From Gammaproteobacteria bacterium (lineage in GTDB: Bacteria; Pseudomonadota; Gammaproteobacteria; HTCC5015): a DNA stretch of 64,000 nt. The DNA lies in the NCBI GenBank assembly GCA_026004975.1, contig BPKE01000001.1, forward strand, positions 747,788 through 811,787, written 5' to 3'. The notes beneath the pieces were generated by a model, which was given only the letters and a program-made list of their open reading frames with translations, had not been told where the DNA came from and made no database searches. Both the position numbers and the translations under genes were made by a program. Positions 8,448 to 17,465 of the stretch are shown piece after piece (position 1 is the first letter of the stretch; each line of letters begins with the position of its first letter).

Positions 8448-9857
8448 TCAGAAGCGCCGCCAACCGCCGATCCACACGTCCTCGAGGCGCAGCGAGGGGG
8501 CGTACTCCACCGTCCCCAGGATGTCGGCCCGGTCGATACGCAGGCCGCGCAGGCGGATCTCGCCGATCGGCGCATCGGGAAACCCCCGCAGGTGGAAGAT
8601 CCGCCTGGCCTGGGCGCAATGCAGGTCCTCGATGCGGATGCCGCCCACTTGCGGCAGGTGGTCGCCGTCGGCGCCCTCCTCGTAATAGAAATTGATGACG
8701 AAGAGATCGCCGACCTCGCCCACCCGGATGCGGCGGTAGTTCAGGTTCTCGATGCGGCCGCCGCGCCGCGCGTTGGTCTTGATGCGCAGGCCGCGCTCGA
8801 GATCGGGGCTGCTCATGGCGACGTCCTGGACGTACAGATTGCGCATCCCGCCCGAGATCTCGCTGCCGATCACCACGCCGCCGTGCCCGGCGCGCATGCG
8901 GCAATTCTCGATGAGGATGTCCTCGCTGGGCACGGCGAGGCGCCGGCCGTCGGCGTTGCGGCCGGACTTGATGGCGATGCAATCGTCGCCGGTGTCGAAA
9001 ATGCAGCCCTCGATCCACACCCGGCGGCAGGATTCGGGGTCGCAGCCGTCGGAATTGGGGCCGAGGCTGGCGCAGGTGACGCCGCGGACCACCACGTCCT
9101 CGCACAGGACGGGGTGGATCAACCAGAACGGCGCGGCACGCAGGGTGACGCCCTCGATCAGCACCCGCCGGCAGCGATAGGTCTGAACGAAGGGCGGGCG
9201 CAGGTAGGCGCCCTCGGCGAACACGCGCTCGGCGACCGGCACACCGCGCTCGGCCGCCTCGAACAAGGCCCGGCGGCCGGCGTGTTGCTGGGGCACACCG
9301 GGCCGCGCCCAGTCGCCGCCCTTCCAGGGCCACCAGTGGTCGGCGTCGGCGCCGCCGTCCAGGATCCCCTCGCCGGTGAGCCCGACATCCTCGCACTCGA
9401 AGGCGTAGATCAGGGGCGAGTAGCCCATGAGTTCGACCCCTTCCCAGCGCGTGAACACGGGCGGCAGATGGCGCTTCGGATCGGGCACGAAGCGCACTTC
9501 GGCGCCGGCGTCCACATGCAGGCAGACGCCGCTCTTCAGATGGATGGGGCCGGTGGACCAGCGGCCCGCCGGCACGATCACCCGGCCGCCGCCGGCCGCG
9601 GCGCAGGCGGCCACGGCCCGCGCGAATGCGGCGGTCTCGTCGCTGACCCCGTCGCCGACCCCGCCGTAGCGGGTGACGGGAAAATCGCGCCGCGCGAACT
9701 CGGGCCGCCGGATGCGGCCGCGCAGCGCCTCGGCCTCGGCCCAGGGATCGGCGGCCGCGGGGGTGGGCCGCGCGGGCGCAAGACCGCAGGCGGGCAACCA
9801 GGGCGCCGCGGAACAGGCGGCGAGGGTGTACAGGGCGCGTCGCCGGGACGGGTCCAC
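8448..9857 (-). CDS. GH28 family polygalacturonase, predicted lipoprotein
   Basis: A 469-residue glycoside hydrolase family 28 enzyme that cleaves polygalacturonate. It shows the GH28 active-site set: NSDGCDPES (Asn268 onward), DTGDD (Asp288-Asp292), GHGG (His325) and RIKTN (Arg358-Lys360). The N-terminus (DPSRRRALYTLAACSAAPWL) ends in LPAC, so it is probably a lipoprotein lipidated at Cys24, with an RRR start that might also use the Tat route. I chose the GTG at 9857 because AGGAG lies 6 bases upstream; a TTG at 9893 would add 12 residues without such a site. Exo or endo action cannot be decided from motifs alone. Confidence 0.9.
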   Translation of the reverse strand: MDPSRRRALYTLAACSAAPWLPACGLAPARPTPAAADPWAEAEALRGRIRRPEFARRDFPVTRYGGVGDGVSDETAAFARAVAACAAAGGGRVIVPAGRWSTGPIHLKSGVCLHVDAGAEVRFVPDPKRHLPPVFTRWEGVELMGYSPLIYAFECEDVGLTGEGILDGGADADHWWPWKGGDWARPGVPQQHAGRRALFEAAERGVPVAERVFAEGAYLRPPFVQTYRCRRVLIEGVTLRAAPFWLIHPVLCEDVVVRGVTCASLGPNSDGCDPESCRRVWIEGCIFDTGDDCIAIKSGRNADGRRLAVPSEDILIENCRMRAGHGGVVIGSEISGGMRNLYVQDVAMSSPDLERGLRIKTNARRGGRIENLNYRRIRVGEVGDLFVINFYYEEGADGDHLPQVGGIRIEDLHCAQARRIFHLRGFPDAPIGEIRLRGLRIDRADILGTVEYAPSLRLEDVWIGGWRRF

Positions 9858-9892
9858 GATCGGCTCCTCATGTGGCAAGGGGCTTGGACACA

Positions 9893-9921
9893 AGCTTTGC
9901 AGCGAATGTCACCGGTGTCAA
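9893..9921 (-). promoter_or_regulatory. GH28 promoter region with LacI-type operator (13/14 match)
   Basis: TGTCACCGGTGTCA at 9907-9920 matches the reference palindrome at 13 of 14 positions. As at the receptor gene, the minus-strand -35 hexamer TTGACA (9916-9921) is formed by one arm plus one base. The -10 at 9893-9898 (AAAGCT) is poor. The site ends about 50 bases before the GTG start. Confidence 0.65.
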
Positions 9922-9954
9922 CCTGCCGCGCGCCGCTCCTGTGAGAGGCCCAAG

Positions 9955-9984
9955 AAAAGCCGCGCCCGGCGAAGCCGGGCGCGG
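9955..9984 (-). terminator. Rho-independent terminator of the PL1 operon
   Basis: Inverted repeat CCGCGCCCGGC / GCCGGGCGCGG (9960-9984), closed in minus-strand RNA by a UUCG-type loop and followed by UUUU (A4 at 9955-9958). It lies 24 bases after the PL1 stop codon and would end the lipoprotein-receptor-PL1 transcript before the GH28 promoter. Confidence 0.75.
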
Positions 9985-10008
9985 TGGGTTTGCTTGGGGT
10001 GGGTGGAT

Positions 10009-11562
10009 TTACTGGCAGGTGGCCGGGGCCTGGGCGATGAGCGCGTCCCGGCCCGGGCTGATCGGCGACACGTACGGCGGCCGGCCGCCCTTGCCGGCCG
10101 TCGCCAGCACGTATTCGACCAGCTCGGGGCCGACCACGAAGCGGTTCTGCTCGATCCGCGCCCGCGTCGCCGCACTGTACTGCGCCAGCATGTCCGGCGT
10201 GCTCCCGTAACTCGCCGTCAGATCACCCGGCGAGCCGTACGGCCGGCATTCGGGCGTCGCGTACCACACGTGGCTGCCGCGGATCTCCAGCCCGCCTTCG
10301 CGGAAGTCCCGCAGCAGGTTCTCGACCCAGTAGTCGATGTCGTCCCCCTCGCTGTTGTCGGCCCGGTTCAGGAACATGTTGTCCTCGAACAGCACCCGGC
10401 CGCCGACCCGCACGCTCAGCAGGTCCTTGCGGTAGCCGTAGAACACGTTGTTGAACATGTGCGACTGGCCCCGCCGGATCAACGGCACCCGCCTCAGGGT
10501 GTTGCCCAGCAGCGAATACGCGTCGTCGGTGGTCACGAACAGGTTGTTGTGCATCGTCGTGGTGATCTGCTCGTTGATCGTCCGGCTGTCGCTCGAACCG
10601 TGCAGGGTGGCCCGCTTGACGTTGTGCACCCGGTTGAACGAGATCGTGATGCCGTAGGCCCCCACCTTCGCGTCGAAGGCCGAGTCGCCGGTGGTGTCGA
10701 AGGTGTTCTGGTGGATCCAGACCCGGTGCGATTCCCCGGTGGTGCGAAGCATGTCCGGATCCAGCTCGTGGTCCTCGACGTGGCCGGCGCCTTCGAAGTA
10801 CAGGTTGGTGACGATGACGTTCTCCGAGACGTGCGTCGAGGCCCCGTTGCTGTCCGCCCCGATCGCAAAGCCGCTGAACAGCACCCGCGTGGACACCCCA
10901 CGACCGTCCAGCGTCGTGTGGCTGTCGATCATCGGGTTGCGGATCGGCAGGGCACCGTCGTTGAGCCGCACGTTGAAGAATTCGTGCTTGCAGGCCGCCT
11001 CGTCGCCGATGCCGTTGGCCGCGCACCAGGCACGGTGGTCCAGGCATTGCTCGACGCTCGCACCCCCCAGCGCCGCGCGCACCGCGGCATCCGAGCACCA
11101 CAACCGGTACATGGCGATGTCCCGCGGCGGGTTGGCCTTGTCGAACACGATCCAGGTCGGCTCGGGGCTGCCGATCGCCTCCAGGATCCGCTGCTCGGCT
11201 TGCGCCCCGGGGCCGGCCGACACCACCACCAGACGGCTGCCGTTCGGGTCGTAGCCGCCCGTGGTGCCCTCGCCGAAGCCCACCGGTTCACCCAGCGTCC
11301 GCCACAGGCACTCCACCACTTCCTGGTCGCTCAGGCCCGCATCACGCCAGTTCAGGCCCGCATCCTCCACCAGCGCCTGGCAGGTCGCCAGCGGCACCGT
11401 CCCGCCCGAGCCCGCCGACGAGGACGAGGACGAGGACGAGGAGGACGGCGAACTCGACGAGGACGCGCTCGAGCTCGAACCGCTCGAGGGATCGGAGGCA
11501 CCGCCCCCGCCGCCGCAGGCGGCGAGGGCGAGCGCGGCCAACACGACGGTGGCGCAGCGCAT
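10009..11562 (-). CDS. PL1 family pectate lyase, surface lipoprotein
   Basis: A 517-residue polysaccharide lyase with lipobox LALAAC (Cys16), a Ser/Pro-rich spacer about 26-49 and a right-handed beta-helix domain. PL1 hallmarks are TTLDGRG (216-222), HRVWIHQNTF (279-288), DSAFDAKVGAYGITISFN (293-310) and RRVPLIRRGQSHMFNN (357-372), the last containing the RxPxxRxGxxHxxNN block with the catalytic arginine region. It would beta-eliminate polygalacturonate at the cell surface. It begins 8 bases after the stop of the TonB receptor gene, so cleavage and uptake are made from one operon. The region about 55-195 has six Cys and matches no domain I recognise. Confidence 0.88.
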   Translation of the reverse strand: MRCATVVLAALALAACGGGGGASDPSSGSSSSASSSSSPSSSSSSSSSSAGSGGTVPLATCQALVEDAGLNWRDAGLSDQEVVECLWRTLGEPVGFGEGTTGGYDPNGSRLVVVSAGPGAQAEQRILEAIGSPEPTWIVFDKANPPRDIAMYRLWCSDAAVRAALGGASVEQCLDHRAWCAANGIGDEAACKHEFFNVRLNDGALPIRNPMIDSHTTLDGRGVSTRVLFSGFAIGADSNGASTHVSENVIVTNLYFEGAGHVEDHELDPDMLRTTGESHRVWIHQNTFDTTGDSAFDAKVGAYGITISFNRVHNVKRATLHGSSDSRTINEQITTTMHNNLFVTTDDAYSLLGNTLRRVPLIRRGQSHMFNNVFYGYRKDLLSVRVGGRVLFEDNMFLNRADNSEGDDIDYWVENLLRDFREGGLEIRGSHVWYATPECRPYGSPGDLTASYGSTPDMLAQYSAATRARIEQNRFVVGPELVEYVLATAGKGGRPPYVSPISPGRDALIAQAPATCQ

Positions 11563-11570
11563 GGGCGGCC

Positions 11571-14500
11571 TCAGAAGAGGTCCACGTACAGGCCGAGCTG
11601 CACGCTGCGGCCGTAGGCTTCATAGGAGAACAGCATGGGTCCGTTGCTGTAGGCGTTGCCTTCGAAGGCCTGGATCACCGGCTCGTCGGTGAGGTTGACG
11701 GCGTCGAAGTAGAGTTTGTAGCCCTTGGCGATGTTCCAGGTCGCCTTGAAGTCGAAAGTCAACAGGTCGTCCTGGTAGACGTCGGCCCAGCGCCGGCAGT
11801 TGGCGGCGTAGCCCAGCGCCTGGTCGGCGGCGATGTCCGCCTGAGTACAGGCACCGATGCGGCGCAGCACTTCGCTGGTGTAGTTTCCGATCAGGCGCAG
11901 GGAGAGGCTGTCGTTTTCCCAGCCAAAGGTGGCGTTGAAGGCGACATCGGCCTGGTCCGGCAGCGGCACGTCGTCGACGCGCACGGCGTCGCCGACGTCG
12001 GCCTTGGACTGCTGGAGGGTGAGGTTGGACTGCACGAAGAAGTCGTTCAACCAACCCTCGGTGAAGTACTGGTTGTAGGACAGCTCCAGGCCCCAGACGC
12101 GGGCGCCTTCACCGTTGAGATAGGTGATGCCGTTCTCGACGGTGGCGTCCTCGGGGATGACGAAGCGGGTCACCTGCTCGACGGGCAGGTCGAAAGGCAG
12201 CTTGTCGAGCTCGATGTCGACGCCGGAGACCTCGACGATGAAGTCGTCGATATCCTTGTAGAAGAGCGCGGCCTGGAAGAACAAGTCTTCCGAGGCGTAC
12301 CAGCCGAAGGACAGGTCGAAGTTGGTGGCGGTCATCGGCTGCAGCTTGGGATTGCCGACGCGCATCACGTTCTGCGGCGCGAGTTCCAGGTGGGTGGCCT
12401 TGTAGGCGTCGGTGAACTGCTCGTCGGGCAGATCCCCTTGCAGATCGCTCGGGCGGTCCGAGCAACGCGGCTCGCCGTTGAAGTTCACGTCGGGGTCGTT
12501 GTTGCAGAAGATCACGCGGTCGGTGATCTCGGCGTAGGCCCGGGCCTGGTCGAAGCTCGGCCGGGTGAAGCTCGTCCACAGCGCGGCGCGCAGCAGCTTG
12601 GTGTCGTCCAGCTCCTGGCGGTAGTGCAGCCCCGGGAACCAGCCGTCGTACTCGTGGCGGGTGTCGGTGAGCGGCACCGCGATGTCGAAGGACTCGAGCT
12701 GGTCGGCGCTTTCTTCCCGGTCGTTGCGGATGGCGAGAAAACCGGTCGACTGGAATTCGGTCCGCTCGTAGCGCGCGCCGGCGATCAAGGTGCTGCGCGG
12801 GGCGAGGGCGAACTCGGCCATGAGGTAGGCGGCCTGGACGTTCTCGTCGATGCGGTAATCGCGCCGCGTGCTCTCCACCTCGACCTCGTTGGGGTCGAAG
12901 TTGTCGGCGATGGCGCGCGTGGCGGCGATCAGCCGCTCGGCTTCCTCGGGGGTGATCAGTTCGTGGTCGAAGCCGGGGTGCTCGGGGCGGCGGGTGGCGA
13001 AGTCCCCGAGGCGGGAGCCGGCCATCTGCACGCATTCGAGGTCGCCGCCGCAACCGGCCACCGCCTTGTCGCCGGGCACCAAGCTGGCGCGGTCCTTGTC
13101 GCGCATCCGGCTGCGGTCCTTGAAGTGCAGGCCGGTCTTGAGGTAGTGGATGCGGCCGTCGGCGAAGTCCTTGCGCAGATCGAGCTTGAAGGTGTCGAGG
13201 CGGTCTTCGCGATAGCTGTCCTCGATGAAGAGGTTGTCGTAGAGCATGAACGGCTGGCGGGTCTGCCCGAGCTGGTAGCCGCTCGGGCCCATGCCGCCGG
13301 CCCCGGCGACGTCGTTCAGGCCGGCCAGGGCGGCCAGCTGCTCGGGCGCCACCACCTGGCCGTTGAGGTAATCGGGCCCGAAGCCGCCGAGCACGGTCAA
13401 GTCGCGCAGCCGGAACTGCACGCGCCGGCCATCCGGGCTGTCGAGTTCACCGACCGAGTGGACGAACTCCCAGTTCAGATCCCAATCGCCGGCGAAGCGG
13501 TGTTCCGCACCCAGGGTGGCGACCTGGGTCTGGCTCTCGGCCTCCTGGATGAACACCTGGTGCTGCAAATCCACGCCGCCCAGGCCGAAGCGGTTGCCGG
13601 CCGGGTGGAGCCAGGCGACCTCGCCGCTGCCGGCCTGGCCGAAGCGGTAGTATTCGCGCAGCGCTTCGTCGTCGTCGGTGTAGCGGGTGAGGCTGTAGCG
13701 CAACCAGAAGCGGTGCGCGTCGCGCGGCCGGTACTCCAGGTCGAGCATGGCCACCTGGCGCTCGCGCTCGGCGTTTTCCTGGCGGTTCTGGAATTCCCAG
13801 GGAATCAGCATGCGCGGATCGTCGGCGTCCGGCGGCGGCAGCTCGCTGTCGTCGACCTGCACGTAGCGCGGCAGCGTGTCCTCGTGGTGGAGCGTTTCGT
13901 AGCCGCGGCTGACCCGCTTCTCGTAGGACAAGGAATAGCCCAGGCCGAAGGTCTGGTCGGCGAACAGATGCACGCCCTGCACGGTGAACTTGGGCGAGAC
14001 TTCGCCGGCCTGCTCCTGGTAGGCGGTCTGCAGGCGCAGCTTGAGGCTGTCGCGACCGCGTTCCAGCGGCGAGAGGGTCTTGATGTCGACCGCGCCGCCG
14101 ATGGCGTTCAGGTCCATGTCGGGCGTCAGGGTCTTGAGCACCTCGATGGACTTGACGACGTCCGCCGGCAAGGCGTCGAGCGAGAAACCGCGGCCTTCGA
14201 CGCGGTTCTCGTTGGCGCCGCCGGAGCTGTTGGCGATCTCGGCGCCGTTCATCTGCACGGTGACGAAATCGGGGCCCAGGCCGCGCAGATTGATGAAGCG
14301 GCCCTCGCCCTCGTCGCGCTGCAGGGTGATGCCCGGCAGGCGTTGCAGGGCCTCGGCGACGTTCTGGTCGGCGAAGTTGCCCGCGTCGTCCTGGGTGATG
14401 ACGGAACTGAACACGTCCTTCATGCGCTCGACCTCGCGGGCGTTGAGGTCGGCGCTGCGCACGGCGCGGACGATGATTTCCTCGACGTTGTCGCCGTCGC

Positions 14501-14585
14501 CCGGCGTGTCCTGGGCGGCCGCCGGCCAACTCCAGGCGGCGGCGATGAACAGGCTGAGCAGGGTCTTGCGGGGCAGATGATTCAT
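11571..14585 (-). CDS. TonB-dependent receptor 2 (pectin oligosaccharide operon)
   Basis: A 1004-residue outer-membrane receptor with signal peptide about 1-24 (ending PAAA) and a TonB-box-like NVEEIIVRAVR (33-43). The plug carries NVAEALQRLPGITLQRDEGE and LRGLGPDFVTVQMNGAEI, the same subfamily as receptor 1 although the two are clearly different proteins. The barrel ends in YVDLF with a terminal Phe, as expected for BAM-inserted proteins. The PL1 pectate lyase lies 8 bases downstream and the FN3 lipoprotein 61 bases upstream on the same strand, so it probably imports unsaturated galacturonate oligomers (inference from context). Confidence 0.9.
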   Translation of the reverse strand: MNHLPRKTLLSLFIAAAWSWPAAAQDTPGDGDNVEEIIVRAVRSADLNAREVERMKDVFSSVITQDDAGNFADQNVAEALQRLPGITLQRDEGEGRFINLRGLGPDFVTVQMNGAEIANSSGGANENRVEGRGFSLDALPADVVKSIEVLKTLTPDMDLNAIGGAVDIKTLSPLERGRDSLKLRLQTAYQEQAGEVSPKFTVQGVHLFADQTFGLGYSLSYEKRVSRGYETLHHEDTLPRYVQVDDSELPPPDADDPRMLIPWEFQNRQENAERERQVAMLDLEYRPRDAHRFWLRYSLTRYTDDDEALREYYRFGQAGSGEVAWLHPAGNRFGLGGVDLQHQVFIQEAESQTQVATLGAEHRFAGDWDLNWEFVHSVGELDSPDGRRVQFRLRDLTVLGGFGPDYLNGQVVAPEQLAALAGLNDVAGAGGMGPSGYQLGQTRQPFMLYDNLFIEDSYREDRLDTFKLDLRKDFADGRIHYLKTGLHFKDRSRMRDKDRASLVPGDKAVAGCGGDLECVQMAGSRLGDFATRRPEHPGFDHELITPEEAERLIAATRAIADNFDPNEVEVESTRRDYRIDENVQAAYLMAEFALAPRSTLIAGARYERTEFQSTGFLAIRNDREESADQLESFDIAVPLTDTRHEYDGWFPGLHYRQELDDTKLLRAALWTSFTRPSFDQARAYAEITDRVIFCNNDPDVNFNGEPRCSDRPSDLQGDLPDEQFTDAYKATHLELAPQNVMRVGNPKLQPMTATNFDLSFGWYASEDLFFQAALFYKDIDDFIVEVSGVDIELDKLPFDLPVEQVTRFVIPEDATVENGITYLNGEGARVWGLELSYNQYFTEGWLNDFFVQSNLTLQQSKADVGDAVRVDDVPLPDQADVAFNATFGWENDSLSLRLIGNYTSEVLRRIGACTQADIAADQALGYAANCRRWADVYQDDLLTFDFKATWNIAKGYKLYFDAVNLTDEPVIQAFEGNAYSNGPMLFSYEAYGRSVQLGLYVDLF

Positions 14586-14646
14586 GTCTGGGACCTCCGG
14601 CGCGCCGGCCGCGCGGGCCGGCGCGCACTTGCGATGGACGGTGTGG

Positions 14647-17289
14647 TCAGGGCTGCGTGACCTCGATGTCTTCGAAGGCGAAGGTCAAGGTGTCGGCACC
14701 GGGCGCCGCGTACAGGCCGAGGTACCAGCTCGTCGGATAGCCGTTGCCGTTGGCGTCCTGGAGCAAAGTGCTGTTGAGCTGCTCGAAGTTGACGCCGTCC
14801 GCCGAACGGTAGCGGATCACCCGCGGCACGCCGCCGTCGTCGATCACCTGGATGCGCAGCCAGTCGCCGATCTGCGCCGGAGTGTCCGAGCGCGAGCGGC
14901 TGGAGCCGGGACCGACATCGAGCTTGTGCGCCCGCGAGCCCTGGAAGGTGGGCGTGGGGTCGCTGACGTAGTAGTCGAGCGTCGCGAAGCGGCCGACGTC
15001 CTCGAACTGGCCCGAGCCGGGCGGCGTGATGCTCTCGAGGATGGCGATGCCGAAGCGGAAGGAATTGCTGCCGGTCTGGGTGTAACCGGCGCCGCCGTCG
15101 TCCACGGCGACGAGCCGCGCCGTGAAGGTGAAGGGCGCGTCGACCTGCCGGTAGACGAAGTAGTGCCGCAGCGAGGAGGAGTTCACGCTGCCGCCCGAGG
15201 CGCTGAAGGTGACGGCGTCGGCGGCGGCCGAAATCAACGTCCCGTCGGGCGCCGAGCCGCCGCTGCCGGCGAGGTCCTGCGCCTCGGCGGTCCACAGGGC
15301 GTAGGGGCCGAGGTTGCCGATGCCGTCCGGCAGCTCGCCGCGCAGCTGGGCCGGCGTCAGCCCCCAGGCCACATCGTCGTTGGTCCACACCAGCCAGTCG
15401 ATGTCGGCGAAGTATTCGCTGCCGCCCTGGTCGCCGATGCGCAGCGTGTTCTCGCTGCAGTTCGCGCTGCGCAAGGTTCCGGGCTGGGCGGTGGCGGCGA
15501 TCAGCTCGACGCCGTCCTGGTAGAGGACCACGGTGGCATCGCGCGGCCCGGTCTGGCGCACGGACAGTTGATAGGTGTGGAAACCGCTGGTGTCGACGGC
15601 CTGGGTGATGCTGCCGCCCGCATCGAAGCTCTCGAGCCGCACGTCGCCGTCGCGGATGAGCAGCTTGACGCGGCCGCAGTTGCCGTCGCCGCCGTTGTTG
15701 CCCATGCCGTCGTCGTCGCCCAGGCGCGCCTCGATTTCGAGCACCCGGTCGAGCACCGCGGCGCCGCCGTCGATGCCGGCGACCAGCACCAGGGTCTTGG
15801 GATAGCCGCTGCCCAGCGGCACGATCGGGCCGTAATCGGCGCGCGAGGTGTCGCTCGCGGCCGCCGCCGGCCCGCCGTTGGCCGTGCTGCGGCTGTCGAA
15901 GCGGGTGGTGCCGTCGTCGTTGGCGCTGAAGTCATCGGCGTCGCCGCCCGGGCTGAACTGCGTGCCGGTGCTGCCGTCGACGACCAGCGCACCCGGGGTG
16001 AACGGGGCCAGGCAGCCGTCGTACACCGACCACTGCAGGTTGTTGCCCGGGGAAGGCGGCACGCTGGTGGTGGGGCTGCAGCCGGCGGGTGCTTCGGGGG
16101 TGGCGGTGGTCGGGTCGCTCCACGCCGAGGCCCCGGCGCTGTTCTTGGCCCGCACCCAGACATAATAGGTGGTGCCGTTGCTCAAGCCGGTGAGGGTGGT
16201 GCTGGTCTCGGTCAGATCGGCGACGACCGTGGCGGCACCGACGTCGTCGGCGTCGTGGTAGGCGACGTCGTAGGCGGTGGCGCCGAGCACGGCGCTCCAG
16301 CTCACCGCCAGCTGGCCATCCCCGGCGAGCACACTGGGCGCGGCGGGCGCGGCGGGCGCCGTGGCCGGCTGGTACACGGTGCAGGCCGGCGGGCTGACGG
16401 CGCCCGCGTCGGCTTGGTGCTCGATGAGCAGGTCGTCGATGATGACGTGGCCGCCGGAGCTGACGCGGAACTGCAGGAAGGACTGCGCGGTCCCCACGAG
16501 CGCGGTTTTGATGTCCACGGGATCGCCGCCGGCCTGCAGGCGCGTTTCGCCGGGGATGTCGATCACCACGCGCTCGCCGGGCACCAGGCTGCTGGTCGGC
16601 ACGTTGAAAATGCGCGAACCGCTCGAACCGCCGCCGTGGATGGAATTGGCCTCGCCGGTGGTGTTGTTGTCGACGTAGATCTGGAAATTGGATCCGGCAC
16701 CGCCGGCGTCTTTCACGCAGAAACTGATCCGGTAATCCTGGGAGAGATCGAGCTCACCCCAGCTCTGTCCCGCGCCGGCGCTGCCGGGGGTGGAGTTCCG
16801 TTTCGGGTCGCCGGAGGCCGGATCGGCCAGATCCGAACGGCGCTGGGCGATGGTGAAGCGCGCGTTGCCGATCAACAAGGCGGCGTTGCCGCTGTCGTCG
16901 ACCAGGCCGAGGCGGTTCTGGTGATCGACGGTGATCGCGCCGCTGGGGTCGTCGTTCTCGAAGAAACAACAGGTCGGGTAATAGAGCGACGGCCGTGGAT
17001 CGTCCGGATCCGGATTGGCCAGGGCCTTGTAGTCGGGGCTGAAGAAGGTGATGGTGTCGTTCTGATCGAACTGCGTGAACACCCCGTCGCCGAAGTTCTC
17101 GTACAGCGGCAGCTCGGTCTGCGAGGCGGCCGCCGAAGACGAGGAAGAAGACGAAGACGAGGCCGGCGGCGGCAGGGCCTCGTACACGTCGCCGGCGATT
17201 CGGTCGCCGTCGCCGCCGTCGTGGCAGGCCGCGGCGGCGGCCAGGACGAGGGTGGTGAACAAAGCTCGCAACAAGCGCATCGATTTCAT
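14647..17289 (-). CDS. Large FN3-containing surface lipoprotein, possible polysaccharide-capture protein
   Basis: An 880-residue predicted lipoprotein with no catalytic motif I recognise. Lipobox LAAAAAC (Cys22); short Ser linker about 44-52; a beta-rich region about 60-295 with several Cys and paired 'Asp-Asp' loops; a fibronectin type III module about 315-400 (NGTTYYVWVRAKNSAG); and two more beta-sandwich-like regions about 415-680 and 690-880. The C-terminal region resembles concanavalin/DUF1349-like folds only in general pattern. The ATG at 17289 has AGGGGG six bases upstream. It is the first gene of the operon with receptor 2 and PL1. I infer a binding partner that presents pectin to the receptor; it could also be an unrecognised enzyme. 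Confidence 0.7.
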   Translation of the reverse strand: MKSMRLLRALFTTLVLAAAAACHDGGDGDRIAGDVYEALPPPASSSSSSSSSAAASQTELPLYENFGDGVFTQFDQNDTITFFSPDYKALANPDPDDPRPSLYYPTCCFFENDDPSGAITVDHQNRLGLVDDSGNAALLIGNARFTIAQRRSDLADPASGDPKRNSTPGSAGAGQSWGELDLSQDYRISFCVKDAGGAGSNFQIYVDNNTTGEANSIHGGGSSGSRIFNVPTSSLVPGERVVIDIPGETRLQAGGDPVDIKTALVGTAQSFLQFRVSSGGHVIIDDLLIEHQADAGAVSPPACTVYQPATAPAAPAAPSVLAGDGQLAVSWSAVLGATAYDVAYHDADDVGAATVVADLTETSTTLTGLSNGTTYYVWVRAKNSAGASAWSDPTTATPEAPAGCSPTTSVPPSPGNNLQWSVYDGCLAPFTPGALVVDGSTGTQFSPGGDADDFSANDDGTTRFDSRSTANGGPAAAASDTSRADYGPIVPLGSGYPKTLVLVAGIDGGAAVLDRVLEIEARLGDDDGMGNNGGDGNCGRVKLLIRDGDVRLESFDAGGSITQAVDTSGFHTYQLSVRQTGPRDATVVLYQDGVELIAATAQPGTLRSANCSENTLRIGDQGGSEYFADIDWLVWTNDDVAWGLTPAQLRGELPDGIGNLGPYALWTAEAQDLAGSGGSAPDGTLISAAADAVTFSASGGSVNSSSLRHYFVYRQVDAPFTFTARLVAVDDGGAGYTQTGSNSFRFGIAILESITPPGSGQFEDVGRFATLDYYVSDPTPTFQGSRAHKLDVGPGSSRSRSDTPAQIGDWLRIQVIDDGGVPRVIRYRSADGVNFEQLNSTLLQDANGNGYPTSWYLGLYAAPGADTLTFAFEDIEVTQP

Positions 17290-17376
17290 GGCAATCCCCC
17301 TGACGCACGCGGCGTCTCGGTCATGGCTACGGGCTGCGGCCGCACCCCCTGGCCTGTCCGACAGCATCGTTGGTCC

Positions 17377-17437
17377 AATATAGGTAATCAGACAGACCAG
17401 TTGCAAGGATTGGCCCGCATATTGGCCTGTCCAGTTG
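17377..17437 (-). promoter_or_regulatory. Promoter of the lipoprotein-receptor-PL1 operon with repeated TGG-type sites
   Basis: On the minus strand TTGCAA (17401-17406), an 18-base spacer and TATATT (17377-17382) form a plausible promoter. Around it are two direct repeats beginning CAACTGG, with their + strand mates at 17396-17403 and 17430-17437 (34 bases apart), and an inverted repeat ATTGGTCCAAT at 17369-17379 that overlaps the -10 box. The pattern resembles GntR/FadR-family operators rather than the TGACACCGGTGTCA palindrome, which is absent here. This points to a second regulator; none is encoded nearby. Confidence 0.45.
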
Positions 17438-17465
17438 TCGCGGACGGGGCGCGGGCGGTGCCGTT

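Noticed and set aside
12390..14660. A 756-codon open frame on the + strand
   Set aside because: Antisense to TonB receptor 2, low-complexity Val/Gly/Arg-rich translation with no motif.
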